Source: Halalkaliarchaeum desulfuricum
GTDB taxonomy: Archaea; Halobacteriota; Halobacteria; Halobacteriales; Haloferacaceae
Direction: 5' to 3'
Length of the DNA stretch: 64,000 nucleotides
NCBI RefSeq assembly: GCF_002952775.1
Contig: NZ_CP025066.1
Span: 806,001-870,000, forward strand
In this document: piece by piece, positions 26,167-34,144 of the stretch
Numbering within the stretch: position 1 is the first letter of the stretch
Layout: each line of letters starts with the position of its first letter
The notes under the pieces: generated by a model
Seen by the model: only the letters and a program-made list of their open reading frames with translations
Database searches by the model: none
What the model was told of the DNA's origin: nothing
Position numbers and translations under genes: made by a program

Positions 26167-26302
26167 GTGTTACAATAACAACACACACGATCGTGATGAA
26201 TATTGGTGAATTCGTGTAGGGTTCTTCCGTGTTTATTCGTGATTCAACCTGCGTTTCTCGAACACGCGGCGCCCTGCATGGATTCCACCAGCTACGACAG
26301 TC

Positions 26303-26523
26303 TCAGTAGCTATCAGTATAGGCGAACTCAAGGAGGTCGGCCGTAGAGAAGTCGTCCTGTCCAGTGGTCGGCCCGGGAAGCGTCGGCGTCCATCCGGGCT
26401 GGACGCTCAGGAACGACCCCGGATCTTCCTCGATTAGGCCGACGAATGTTTCGGCGACGATGCGGCTCCCAACCGGTCCGAGGTGATCCCCACCGCTTGC
26501 GATTTTGGCCTCGGCGAGCACTT
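26303..26523 (-). pseudogene. 3' remnant of a heme peroxidase-family gene
   Basis: About 72 residues (AEAKIASGGDHLGPVGSRIVAETFVGLIEEDPGSFL ... GWTPTLPGP ... STADLLEFA) match the C-terminal end of haloarchaeal animal-type heme peroxidase family proteins. The reading frame is closed by a TAA immediately upstream at about 26525, and the catalytic N-terminal bulk is absent from the window. It is therefore a truncated leftover, probably cut when the VapBC or transposon DNA next to it arrived. Confidence 0.65.
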
Positions 26524-26584
26524 AGACTATAATGGTTCCTCAGGTAGCGCAAGCGTTTTGTATGTCAACATAGTAGTGGGTATC

Positions 26585-26590
26585 AGGTGA
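26585..26590 (+). promoter_or_regulatory. Shine-Dalgarno sequence of the AbrB antitoxin gene
   Basis: AGGTGA lies 6 bp before the ATG at 26597. A TATA-like GTTTTGTATG is near 26551-26560. The operon is therefore leadered, unlike many of its neighbours. Confidence 0.6.
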
Positions 26591-26596
26591 TTCGAA

Positions 26597-26872
26597 ATGG
26601 GTAAGGATTCGGTCGAGGTGGCTTCCGGGGAAGAAATCACGCTGAAAGTCGATGATAGAGGAAGAGTCACGCTTCCAAAAGAGATTCGGGACCAACTCGG
26701 AATCGAGTCGAACGACGAGATTCCTGCACGGCTGATTGGCTCGGTTCTGGAGGTCAATCCCAAGCCGAGTTCGAAGCTCCAGACGGCAACAGCGGACCGC
26801 GATTCGTGGGAGAACACGACCCCGGCTGACGCTGGTGAAGGCCTCTTCGGACCGATGGAAAACAACGAATGA
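26597..26872 (+). CDS. vapB: AbrB/SpoVT-fold antitoxin (VapB-like)
   Basis: 91-residue protein with an N-terminal swapped-hairpin AbrB domain (TLKVDDRGRVTLPKEIRDQLGIESNDEIPARLIGSVLEVNP, residues 14-55) that binds its own promoter, and a C-terminal tail (about 56-91) likely to wrap around the toxin. It pairs with the PIN-domain gene: the two overlap by ATGA. The DNA is visibly less GC-rich than the surrounding core genes, consistent with recent transfer. Confidence 0.88.
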   Translation: MGKDSVEVASGEEITLKVDDRGRVTLPKEIRDQLGIESNDEIPARLIGSVLEVNPKPSSKLQTATADRDSWENTTPADAGEGLFGPMENNE

Positions 26873-27357
26873 CCAGGCAAGGAGACTCGCTTCCAACCGA
26901 GGTGACGGTCCTCACGGATGTCAACATCCTCGCCATTGCACTCACTGACGATCATCCAGCGTACGATGAGGTCTACCCGTGGATTGAAGATGCACTCGAT
27001 GGGCCGAATGCGTTGCTCGTGTTTGACTACTACCCCCTTCGAGCACAGTATATTATGACGCAACAATTCGGTGTCGAACCGGTGGACGCCCGAAACGCCG
27101 TCCAGTCACTGGTTCAGAGCCCGGTTCGGATAATCAGTGCCACCGACACCACAGTGCTCGATGCATACGAGATCAGTGCCGAGAAAAACCACGACGTGTA
27201 CGACGCATTTCTTCTCGCGCTTGCCCGGTCGTATGATGCTGACTATCTGCTCACCACTGATGCTGACTTCGAAGAACTCTGTGAAACGGAAGAGGTGACG
27301 TATCATAACCCGATTCCGGCAGAGAAACGCGACGTTCTGACCGTCACTGAGGGGTGA
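26869..27357 (+). CDS. vapC: PIN-domain ribonuclease toxin (VapC-like)
   Basis: 162-residue PIN nuclease. Metal-binding acidic residues are visible at D17 (LTDVNIL), D112 (VYDAFLLALA) and D131/D133 (TTDADFEEL), the standard layout for VapC toxins that cut RNA. It is translationally coupled to the AbrB-type antitoxin by a 4-bp overlap. The C terminus ends NPIPAEKRDVLTVTEG. The neighbours on both sides are remnants (peroxidase stub, transposase tail), so the module sits in an unstable patch. The toxin role is by family; the target RNA is unknown. Confidence 0.88.
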   Translation: MTRQGDSLPTEVTVLTDVNILAIALTDDHPAYDEVYPWIEDALDGPNALLVFDYYPLRAQYIMTQQFGVEPVDARNAVQSLVQSPVRIISATDTTVLDAYEISAEKNHDVYDAFLLALARSYDADYLLTTDADFEELCETEEVTYHNPIPAEKRDVLTVTEG

Positions 27358-27370
27358 CGAGTTTTCTGAC

Positions 27371-27580
27371 ATGAAGAAGGTTCATCTGGTGAGTCGGATC
27401 ATTCGGAAATACGATCATAGGTGGTCGATTAAGAACGGGTTCAAGAAGATCAAACGTTTCCGTGTTCGGACAATCTCGATGAAGTACGAGTACCGGTTTT
27501 TCAATTTTTACATGCCTGTACGATGTACAACGCGTGGCGGTTGGTTGACCTTCTGGTAAAGGTAGAGATGCCTGAAAAGT
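27371..27580 (+). pseudogene. C-terminal remnant of an IS4/ISH3-type transposase, frameshifted
   Basis: YDHRWSIKNGFKKIKRFRVRT ... MKYEYRFFNF is the conserved end of haloarchaeal DDE transposases (YRxRWxIEN-FKxIK, with the glutamate replaced by K here). The frame breaks at a TTTTT run near 27508 and continues in another phase as ACTMYNAWRLVDLLVKVEMPE. The rest of the transposase, and any terminal inverted repeat, is absent. It marks an old insertion that has been deleted down to its tail. Confidence 0.7.
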
Positions 27581-27631
27581 GCTGTACGAGACGGAGGAGC
27601 GTATGCGCAGGCCGGGAGTCCCGCGAGGGAT

Positions 27632-27811
27632 GCGAGGTCGAACGAAGTGAGACCTCGAAACGTGAACGGCGACCGGAGGGAGCCGTGAACGAAGTGAACG
27701 AGTGGGACTACGGGCGGCGCACGAACGGAGCGAGCGGGAAGCCGCGAGCAGGGCGAGGTCGAGCGCAGCGAGACCTCGAAAGGCGAACGGCGACCGAAGG
27801 GAGCCGTGAGC
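27632..27811. repeat. Pair of 59-bp imperfect direct repeats next to tRNA-Gly
   Basis: Copies lie at 27632-27690 and 27753-27811, differing at roughly eight positions. Each contains an internal inverted repeat, GCGAGGTC...GACCTCG, and a purine-rich GAACG(A/G)AG(T/C)GAG stretch. The 62-bp spacer has the same low-complexity style. This GAGCGnAGCGAG composition is common around haloarchaeal tRNA genes. Confidence 0.7.
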
Positions 27812-27819
27812 CGAGTGAG

Positions 27820-27890
27820 TGCGCCGGCCGGGATTTGAACCCGGGCCATGAGCTTGGAAGGCTCAGGTCCTACCACTAGACCACCGGCGC
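27820..27890 (-). tRNA. tRNA-Gly (anticodon TCC)
   Basis: 71-nt tRNA read leftwards. The acceptor stem GCGCCGG pairs with CCGGCGC, the D-arm contains AGTGGTAGGA, the anticodon loop is CTTCCAA (TCC), and the T-arm is GGGTTCAAATCCC, with discriminator A and no encoded CCA. There is no intron. Its 3' side borders the direct repeats and the transposase remnant, a typical integration-prone location. Confidence 0.95.
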
Positions 27891-27958
27891 TCACGTACAA
27901 CCAGCCGGTCGCGGTTTAAGGGTGTTACTCTTTCCGGCGCCCGCCACGACGCCGTCCG

Positions 27959-28537
27959 TCATCCCCGGGGGTCGTACTTATACGTCGCCTCGTCGGGATC
28001 GATGCCGAAGTCCTCCGGCGTCTCTTCGGGACCCGCATCTTCGGCGTCGCGCTCTGCTGCCGACTTGAACCGCTCGCGGAGCCGGTCGGGCATCTCGAAC
28101 CCGTCGACGTCGATCCGCAGCGGCTGAATCTCGTCGCTCACCGTCTCGCGCTTTTCAGTGATTCGCTCGGCGATCGGCGCCGGCAGCTCCTCGGGATCCG
28201 CGAACTCGAAGCCGAACTGGACGAGGTACTCCGGCTGATCAGTGAGCGAGTACACCTCCCCGAACCCCTCGTCGCCCGCTTTCTGGAGGAGTCGCTCGAT
28301 CACGTGGGCGCCGACACCCTGGTCGCGCCAGCCGTCGAGCACGCCGATCCCCGTGATCTCGCAGGCGTCGGGATCCTTGTGGATCCGTATCCGGCCGAAC
28401 CCCGCCCGGGTGTTCGACTCCTCGTCGACCGCGATGACGTAATCGCGCGACCGAAACGCGGCGTCGTCCAGGCCCATCGCCTCGATGTGGTCCAGAAGCC
28501 AGACCTCCTCCCGGTTTCGCGCATCGCGGACGTACAT
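27959..28537 (-). CDS. GNAT-family N-acetyltransferase
   Basis: 192-residue acetyltransferase. Motif A is TGIGVLDGWRDQGVGAHVIERLLQKAGDEGF (about 68-98), followed by EVYSLTDQPEYLVQFGFEFADPEELP, which resembles ArgA- and amino-acid-type GNATs. The C-terminal half is an acidic extension (ERFKSAAERDAEDAGPEETPEDFG) ending in YKYDPRG. I take the ATG at 28537 (MYVRDARN) as start. It lies between tRNA-Gly and the acyl-CoA dehydrogenase gene on the same strand. The acceptor substrate is unknown. Confidence 0.8.
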   Translation of the reverse strand: MYVRDARNREEVWLLDHIEAMGLDDAAFRSRDYVIAVDEESNTRAGFGRIRIHKDPDACEITGIGVLDGWRDQGVGAHVIERLLQKAGDEGFGEVYSLTDQPEYLVQFGFEFADPEELPAPIAERITEKRETVSDEIQPLRIDVDGFEMPDRLRERFKSAAERDAEDAGPEETPEDFGIDPDEATYKYDPRG

Positions 28538-28608
28538 GGTACATCTAACTCCCCCACGGGAGAAATCGTTTGTGGGGAATCGGGCCGTCGGTTGCACTCG
28601 ACTGCGGG

Positions 28609-29757
28609 TTACTCAAGTACGCCCCTGGCGATGATCTCCTTTTGAATCTCCGTGGTTCCCTCGTATATTTCGGTGATCTTGGCGTCCCGATACAGGCGCT
28701 CGACGTCGAACTCCGTGGTGTAGCCGTAGCCGCCGTGGATCTGGACCGCCTCGTTCGTGACCGCCATCGCGGTCTCGCTTGCGTGGTACTTCGCCATCGA
28801 GGCGGCGACGCGGTTGTCCTCGCCGGCGTTCGCCTGCCGGGCCGCCTCCCGGACCAGCAGCCGCGAGGCAGCGATCCGGGTCGCCATCTCGGCGAACTTG
28901 TGCTGGATCGCCTGGATGTCCGCGATCGGCCCGCCGAACTGCTCGCGCTCGCCGGCGTACTCGCGGGCCTCGTCGAACGCCGCCTGCGCCAGCCCAACCG
29001 ACTGGGCGGCGATGCCGATCCGACCGCCAGTGAGGATCCGGAACGCCGCCGAGAGCCCCTTCCCCTCTTCAGTGAGCCGGTTCTCGGCCGGGATCCGCGC
29101 CCCGTCGAACCCCAGCGACGTCGTGTCCGAGGCGCGCAAGCCGAGTTTCTCCTCCTTCTTCCCGACGGTCACCCCCGGCGTGTCGCCAGGAACCAGGAAC
29201 TGCGTGACGCTTCCGGGATCGTCGGGGTCGGTCTTCGCGAAGACGACGTACACACCCGCGCGCTGGCCGTTGGTGATCCACATCTTCTCGCCGTCGAGGA
29301 CGTACTCGTCTCCGTCCCAGCGCGCGACCGTCGACATCTCGGCGGGGTTGGAGCCGGCGTGGGGCTCCGAGAGCGCGAACGCCCCGACCGGCCGGCCGTC
29401 GACCATCTCCGGGAGCCACCGCTCGCGCTGCGCCTCCGAGCCGAACGTCGCGATACAGGAAGTCGCCAGACAGTGGACCGAAAGCGCAGTCGCGACCGCC
29501 AGCTGCCCGTAGGCCACACCCTCGTTGACGACGCTGTAGGTGACGCGACCGGCGTCGAACCCGCCGTACTCCTCGGGAACCGTCAACCCGGTGAGATCCA
29601 GCTCGGCGAGCCCGTCCCAGACGTCCTCGGGGAACGTCTCCGTCGCGTCCGCCTCCCGGGCGCCCGGCCGGATCTCCTCGGTCGCGAACTCGTAGACGAG
29701 ATCCCGGATCGCCCGCTGTTCGTCGGTGAGCGCCGAGTCGCTGGGTGGCAGTGACAT
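28609..29757 (-). CDS. Acyl-CoA dehydrogenase
   Basis: 382-residue standard-length flavoprotein for the first step of beta-oxidation or branched-chain acyl-CoA breakdown. Signature 1 is FALSEPHAGSNPAEMSTVA, then VLDGEKMWITNGQRAGVYVVFAKTD, then signature 2 IQAIQHKFAEMATRIAASRLLVREAA and VQIHGGYGYTTEFDVERLYRDAKITEIYEGTTEI with the catalytic glutamate in YEGT. The start at 29757 (MSLPPSDSALTDEQRAIRD) is the normal family N terminus. It lies 62 bp downstream of the AlaX-type gene on the same strand. Chain-length specificity is not readable. Confidence 0.92.
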   Translation of the reverse strand: MSLPPSDSALTDEQRAIRDLVYEFATEEIRPGAREADATETFPEDVWDGLAELDLTGLTVPEEYGGFDAGRVTYSVVNEGVAYGQLAVATALSVHCLATSCIATFGSEAQRERWLPEMVDGRPVGAFALSEPHAGSNPAEMSTVARWDGDEYVLDGEKMWITNGQRAGVYVVFAKTDPDDPGSVTQFLVPGDTPGVTVGKKEEKLGLRASDTTSLGFDGARIPAENRLTEEGKGLSAAFRILTGGRIGIAAQSVGLAQAAFDEAREYAGEREQFGGPIADIQAIQHKFAEMATRIAASRLLVREAARQANAGEDNRVAASMAKYHASETAMAVTNEAVQIHGGYGYTTEFDVERLYRDAKITEIYEGTTEIQKEIIARGVLE

Positions 29758-29819
29758 GGGCACCGTTTCGCTCCGGCGAAGAAAAAGCCCACTCCCCGAA
29801 AGTGCGGTCCGGTCCCGGG

Positions 29820-31109
29820 TCACTTACCGCGCAGCCAGGCGAGCACCTCCTCGGGATCGGCGCCGAGCCCGCCCCCCTGGGCGAACGTCGGGCCGCCACC
29901 CCCGCCTCCGCCGAACTGGTCGGTGATCTCCTCGACGACTTCGCCCGCCGCGGGCTCGCCGCCGGTGGCGACCACGACGAACGGCGCGTCGCCGTCGCCG
30001 ACGACCGCCGCGACGTCCGGACCGTCGTCCTCGCTGGCGATCTGCGACTGGAGCCGATCGCCGACCTCGTTCGGGCCGAACCCCTCGACTGCACCGACCT
30101 GCCACCGGGCGCCGTCCCTGTCGACCGTCTCGAGCGACGAGAGCCGGGCTTCGAGCACCTCCCCTTTCAGCGACTCGAGTTCCTCCGAGAGCGCGTCGTT
30201 CTCCTCGGCGAGACGGGCGACCGCCTCGGGGAGCTCCTCGATCCCGACGTCGACCTCCCGGGCGGCCGACAGCGCCGCGCGGTGGACCGTCGCGTCGCGC
30301 CGGATCCCGACCGGCCCGACCGCGAACTCGATCCGGGTGAGCCCCTCGCCGGGGTTCGACCGCGAGAGCACCTCCACCGGACCGATCTCTTCGGTGTTCG
30401 AAACGTGGGTTCCCCCGCAGGCGGCCGCGTCCCACGCCGAGCCGTCCAGTGCGAGCGCCTCTTTTGCCTCCTCGGTGTCGAGCTCGCCGAGGTTCCCCCG
30501 CGTGTCGCCGCCGACGGTGACGATCCGGACGGTGTCGGCGCCGGCCATGACACCCTCCTCGGTTTTGGTGTTGAACGCCACCGCCTCGTGATCGCGGGCG
30601 GTCTCGACGTCGACCTCACCCCACGAAACCGGATACGAGTCCCACACCGCACGGTTTGTCAACCGCTCGAGTTCGACGAGTGCGTCGTCGTCGACGTCGG
30701 AGGGCGTCGCGAAGTCGACCCGGACCTTCCGATCGTCGATGTCGAAGCCGCCGTACCCCAGGTCGTCGAACAGCCGCCGCCCGGCTCCGTACAGCACGTG
30801 ACTCGCCGTGTGAGCCCGCATGCAGTACGTCCGGAACGTGTCGTCGACGATGCACTCGACTTCCTGGCCAGGCTCGAACTCGGACTCGAGACCGCCTTCC
30901 GGGGACGCGAGCCCGTGGTGGACCTCGCCATCGACGTCCCACACGTCCGCCACCGCGGTTCCGTCGATGAACCCTCGATCGGCGGGCTGGCCGCCGGAGG
31001 CGGCATAAAAGTACGTCTCGTCCAGCACGACCGCGTCGTCGGTGACGCGATCGACGGTTGCGGAGAACGTTCGAACCGACGGGTCGTCGGGTGCGCGTGA
31101 GCCGGTCAT
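29820..31109 (-). CDS. AlaX-L-type alanyl-tRNA editing protein with DHHA1 domain
   Basis: 429-residue trans-editing factor homologous to the editing half of AlaRS. It hydrolyses mischarged Ser-tRNA(Ala) or Gly-tRNA(Ala). The zinc-binding HTASH (residues 98-102) and CGGTH (near 204-208) motifs are intact. A coiled-coil stretch (AEENDALSEELESLKGEVLEARLSSLE) links to a C-terminal DHHA1 domain ending in FGGGGGGGPTFAQGGGLGADPEEVLAWL, which contacts the tRNA elbow. There is no aminoacylation domain, so it is not AlaRS itself. It is followed by the acyl-CoA dehydrogenase gene. Confidence 0.92.
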   Translation of the reverse strand: MTGSRAPDDPSVRTFSATVDRVTDDAVVLDETYFYAASGGQPADRGFIDGTAVADVWDVDGEVHHGLASPEGGLESEFEPGQEVECIVDDTFRTYCMRAHTASHVLYGAGRRLFDDLGYGGFDIDDRKVRVDFATPSDVDDDALVELERLTNRAVWDSYPVSWGEVDVETARDHEAVAFNTKTEEGVMAGADTVRIVTVGGDTRGNLGELDTEEAKEALALDGSAWDAAACGGTHVSNTEEIGPVEVLSRSNPGEGLTRIEFAVGPVGIRRDATVHRAALSAAREVDVGIEELPEAVARLAEENDALSEELESLKGEVLEARLSSLETVDRDGARWQVGAVEGFGPNEVGDRLQSQIASEDDGPDVAAVVGDGDAPFVVVATGGEPAAGEVVEEITDQFGGGGGGGPTFAQGGGLGADPEEVLAWLRGK

Positions 31110-31206
31110 GTCCGCCGGAACGTGAGCCGGTTCGATAAAACTGTCCCACTGGCGGTACCTGCCGGAGCCTCGCGTCGGTCACGACGGAATCGCCGGGACG
31201 AAACGG

Positions 31207-31728
31207 CTACTCGTCGACCAGTTCCACGTCGAGGCGCTCTTCGACCGCGCGCACGACGGATCCGCCGACGTTCGCGCGGGCGGCCCGGCCCTGTTCGATC
31301 GCCAGCAGGTCGTCCTCGTCGACGTCCAACTCGGCGGCGAGTTCTTCGATGCGGAGCCCGGCGTCCTGTCTGGCACGTTCTGCGCGTTCCCCGTACTCGG
31401 AGACGAGATACGGCAGCCGGTCGCTCTCGTAATCGGTGCCTTCCTTTTCCCAGTGGCTCGAATCGCCCTTGCCAGCGTCGTACATTTTGGCCGCCTGCTG
31501 GGCCGCCCGCTTTTTCCGGCTGGGCTCGTCGTCGTCGCGGGTACTCTCCCGGTCCCGCTTCTTTTCGGACTGCGTTTGGTTGCTTCCGTGGGGCTCACAG
31601 TCGCGACAGACCAGAAGCTCCGCGCCGGCGACGTTGGCGGGCCGGAGATTCCCCGTCTCCCGCCCGCACAGCTCGCAGGCGTCGCCGTCGCCGCCGCCGC
31701 CACCCCCGCCCGTGGAATACTTGGCCAT
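31207..31728 (-). CDS. Archaeal multiprotein bridging factor aMBF1 (zinc ribbon-HTH)
   Basis: 173-residue transcription co-factor homologue. An N-terminal zinc ribbon (C18, C21, C41, C44) follows a poly-glycine run and precedes a charged linker. The C-terminal XRE/Cro-type HTH covers about 108-165 (ARQDAGLRIEELAAELDVDEDDLLAIEQG). The layout matches archaeal MBF1. CTTTAAAAGG on the minus strand (about 31750) lies 25 bp before the ATG, a leaderless promoter. It is divergent from the HTH-CBS gene with an 80-bp shared control region. Confidence 0.9.
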   Translation of the reverse strand: MAKYSTGGGGGGGDGDACELCGRETGNLRPANVAGAELLVCRDCEPHGSNQTQSEKKRDRESTRDDDEPSRKKRAAQQAAKMYDAGKGDSSHWEKEGTDYESDRLPYLVSEYGERAERARQDAGLRIEELAAELDVDEDDLLAIEQGRAARANVGGSVVRAVEERLDVELVDE

Positions 31729-31808
31729 GTGTCCGGGTACGCGCCCGGCCTTTTAAAGCATGGGTCGCGGCCCAAAACCTTATCAATAACTCCTGGTTAT
31801 TTACAGGT

Positions 31809-32348
31809 ATGGAACTGCCGACGCCGCAGGACCTTCGCGAGCGGCGGACCGAACTCGAACTCACCCAGAGCGAACTCGCAGACGCCGCCGAGGTTTCACA
31901 GCCGCTCATCGCCCGGATCGAGGGCGGGGACGTCGACCCGCGGCTGTCGACGCTTCGACGGATCGTGGCCGCCCTCGACGAGGCGGAAGGCGACGTGGTT
32001 CGTGCAAACGACCTGATGCACGAGTCCGTGGTGAGCGTCGAACCCGACGACTCCGTAAGCGAAGCGGTCGACCTGATGGAGCGGGAAGCGTACTCCCAGT
32101 TGCCGGTGTTGCAAAACGGCGTGCCGGTCGGCTCGATCAGCCAGAGCGACGTGATCCACGCCGGCGAGAACGTCGGAAACGAACCCGTAAGCGAGATCAT
32201 GAGCGAGTCGTTCCCGACGGTGTCACAGGACGTGACCGTCGACGAGATCCGGAACCTCCTGGATCACTACAAGGCGGTCGTCGTCACAGAGGGGGGCGAA
32301 GCCGTCGGGATCATCACCGAGGCCGACATCGCCGCCTACCTCTCGTGA
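31809..32348 (+). CDS. HTH-CBS domain transcriptional regulator
   Basis: 179-residue protein. An XRE-type HTH (residues 5-62: LRERRTELELTQSELADAAEVSQPLIARIEGG) is fused to two CBS domains, about 67-122 and 124-179 (MHESVVSVEPDDSVSEAVDLM, MSESFPTVSQDVTVDEIRNLL). CBS pairs bind adenosyl ligands such as AMP or SAM, so this is a likely energy- or SAM-responsive regulator. CCTTATCAATAA (about 31778-31789) is a promoter element 25-30 bp before the ATG. Its TGA overlaps a GTG start of the next gene (GTGA), which makes a tight operon. Confidence 0.9.
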   Translation: MELPTPQDLRERRTELELTQSELADAAEVSQPLIARIEGGDVDPRLSTLRRIVAALDEAEGDVVRANDLMHESVVSVEPDDSVSEAVDLMEREAYSQLPVLQNGVPVGSISQSDVIHAGENVGNEPVSEIMSESFPTVSQDVTVDEIRNLLDHYKAVVVTEGGEAVGIITEADIAAYLS

Positions 32349-32830
32349 GCGAACCCTCGAGATCCATGACACACGACAGTGCGGCTGCGACGGTGACGGT
32401 CCGGGGCGACCGGACGATACTGCTCGCGGACACGCCCGCGGTACGCGAGGAGTACGGCTGGGAGTCCCGGCGGTTTACGATCCACTGCCACACCGGCCGG
32501 ATCGTCACCGGCCGCTGGGCGGGCGTGCCGCTCGGACCCGCGATCGAGGCGGCCGACTTCCCGGACGACACCACCCACGTGCTGGCGACGGGCGGGGACG
32601 GCCACCGGGCGTGCATCGAAATCGGACCGACGCTGGACGGCCTGGTCGGCTTCGTCTGCGAGGAGATCGACCGCGGCCACGACGACGAGTTCGACGACGA
32701 CTGGCGGGACACCCCCCGGCTGCTCTCGCCCGACATCGACTCCGCCCGGACCGTGCGGGACGTGGTGGCGATTACTGCGCTGTCGCTGACCTCCGAGGAG
32801 GACCCAGAGACGTACGAGGCGATTGTCTGA
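32345..32830 (+). CDS. Small protein resembling part of a sulfite-oxidase-type molybdopterin domain
   Basis: 161-residue acidic protein. RRFTIHCHTGRIVTGRWAGVPL followed by an acidic helix and THVLATGGDGHRACIEI recalls the Oxidored_molyb (SUOX) core segment TGxWxGVPLxDLL...DGY. It is far shorter than a full enzyme and the cofactor-binding cysteine is not evident, so it may bind a ligand without catalysis. The GTG at 32345 overlaps the upstream stop (GTGA); an ATG at 32366 is the alternative start. Coupling to the HTH-CBS regulator suggests a joint function. Confidence 0.55.
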   Translation: MSEPSRSMTHDSAAATVTVRGDRTILLADTPAVREEYGWESRRFTIHCHTGRIVTGRWAGVPLGPAIEAADFPDDTTHVLATGGDGHRACIEIGPTLDGLVGFVCEEIDRGHDDEFDDDWRDTPRLLSPDIDSARTVRDVVAITALSLTSEEDPETYEAIV

Positions 32831-32894
32831 CCGACAGAGCGGACAGGATTCGACCGCCTGAGCGACTTATCCGTTCGGCGCCCGTAGTTGTCCT

Positions 32895-33350
32895 ATGGAC
32901 GAACCGAGAACGGGTGATGCATCCGAGATACGGACAGTCCTCATTTACGACGGCGAGTGTCCGTACTGTTCGATCGCGGCGACTGCGGTCCGTCGGCTCG
33001 AGGACGTCGCAGTCGTCTCGTGGTACGACGACGCCGCCCAGGAGTTCTTGACGGCGCAGTTCGGGGAGGCGCCGTTCGCGATGGTGCTCGTCGACGCCGA
33101 CGAGAGGCGCGTTTACGCGGGCCGCAAAGCAGCGCGTGAGCTCGCCGACCGAGCGGGCACACCCAAACTGGTCGGATCGCTCGTTCGGGACAACTACGAG
33201 CGGATCGCCTCGGCGATCGGTCGCGCCAGCGGTCGCGACCGCGAGGCGGCTCCGTACCACGAGGAGTACCCGCTCGAGGAGGCGGCCGCCCAGCGGTTCG
33301 ACGCGCTCGCGGCCGCCGCACGCGAGGCGATCCCGGAGGGACTACGGTAA
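32895..33350 (+). CDS. DCC/DUF393-family thiol-disulfide protein
   Basis: 151-residue protein beginning, after a short lead, with VLIYDGECPYCSIAATAVRRL. The YDGxCxxC motif (C22, C25) defines the DCC thioredoxin-like family. It has a thioredoxin-like strand order and a helical C-terminal region (DREAAPYHEEYPLEEAAAQRFDAL). It is predicted to act in disulfide exchange; the partner is unknown. It stands 64 bp after the preceding gene and 20 bp before the DUF123 gene, so it may be co-transcribed with the latter. Confidence 0.85.
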   Translation: MDEPRTGDASEIRTVLIYDGECPYCSIAATAVRRLEDVAVVSWYDDAAQEFLTAQFGEAPFAMVLVDADERRVYAGRKAARELADRAGTPKLVGSLVRDNYERIASAIGRASGRDREAAPYHEEYPLEEAAAQRFDALAAAAREAIPEGLR

Positions 33351-33370
33351 CGCGGGTTCGATCGGCGACG

Positions 33371-33847
33371 ATGACCGAACCGAGTTCGACCCAAGAGGGC
33401 CCTCCGTCGAACGGCACATACACGCTCCTGGTCGCCGTCACCGAGCGGTTCGAGGCCGAGGTCGGAGCGCTGGGCAGGAAACGGTTCGACGCGCCGGTTT
33501 ACTGTTATACGGGGAGCGCATTTGGGACCGGCGGGTTCGGCCGGATCGACAGACACCGACGGCTCGCCGCCGGCGAGAGCGACGCCCGACACTGGCACGT
33601 CGATTACCTCCTCGGCCATCAGGCGACGACGCTTGCGGGAGTCGTCAAAACCCACGGCGAGGACGTCGAATGCGTCGTCGCGCGACGGCTCGGCGACGGA
33701 CCGATTTCGGGGTTCGGTGCGTCCGACTGCGACTGCCCGAGCCACCTCGTCTCCCGGGAGGGTTTCGACGCCGCGATCGCGGAAGTACAGACAGTCCACG
33801 CCGACATCGTCGATGCTGCAGCCGTCACTGTCGAACAGTTCGAGTGA
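33371..33847 (+). CDS. DUF123 (GIY-YIG-like) domain protein
   Basis: 158-residue protein. GTYTLLVAV (about residues 15-23), YCYTGSAFGTGGFGRIDRHRRL and HWHVDYLL are the hallmark elements of DUF123, a GIY-YIG-nuclease-like domain sometimes fused to endonuclease III. The usual GIY tyrosine is present in GTYTLL, and the metal-side residues are uncertain. DCDCPSHL supplies a small Cys/His cluster. It may act in DNA repair or be structural. A strong hairpin follows at 33860. Confidence 0.82.
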   Translation: MTEPSSTQEGPPSNGTYTLLVAVTERFEAEVGALGRKRFDAPVYCYTGSAFGTGGFGRIDRHRRLAAGESDARHWHVDYLLGHQATTLAGVVKTHGEDVECVVARRLGDGPISGFGASDCDCPSHLVSREGFDAAIAEVQTVHADIVDAAAVTVEQFE

Positions 33848-34144
33848 TACCCGAAAACTGCCGACGTGGCCGGACGCCGGGCACACAGTCCGGCCGGTCG
33901 GCGTTTCGTGACGCGATCGTCCGGGCAAACGATCGCACGCCGGGAACGACAGGGCGGTCGGGCAGAACGTCCCGTCGTCGGCTGCCGGATGTCAGAGGCA
34001 CCCCGGCACCGATGAACATGGCGTTTTTCGTATTTACGTTATCTGTTGCAGATCTGATCAAGATATGAATATACTATTAAAAAACTTCCTTTTATTTATA
34101 ACTAATACCGGTGTTTGAAGGCGAGTATATAACTCCGACCGGGC
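33848..34144. other. Convergent intergenic region, AT-rich on the right
   Basis: 297 bp between convergent genes with no gene I can support. The left part has a strong hairpin and further GC-rich inverted repeats. From about 34020 the sequence turns strongly AT-rich (several TTTATTTATA and ATATGAATATAC runs), unlike the chromosome average. Confidence 0.6.
33860..33902. terminator. Strong hairpin after the DUF123 gene
   Basis: GCCGAC-GT-GGCCGGAC (33860-33875), a 12-nt loop, and GTCCGGCC-G-GTCGGC (33888-33902) form a 14-bp stem with a small bulge. It starts 13 bp after the DUF123 stop and is followed by GTTTCG. It is a likely transcript 3'-end structure. Confidence 0.45.

Noticed and set aside
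27632-27811. Repeats considered as a CRISPR array
   Set aside because: Only two imperfect 59-bp copies, spacer of the same low-complexity sequence, no cas genes.
27523-27879. 118-codon frame running into tRNA-Gly
   Set aside because: Only its first ~20 residues look like protein (transposase tail in the second phase); the rest is low-complexity repeat and tRNA.
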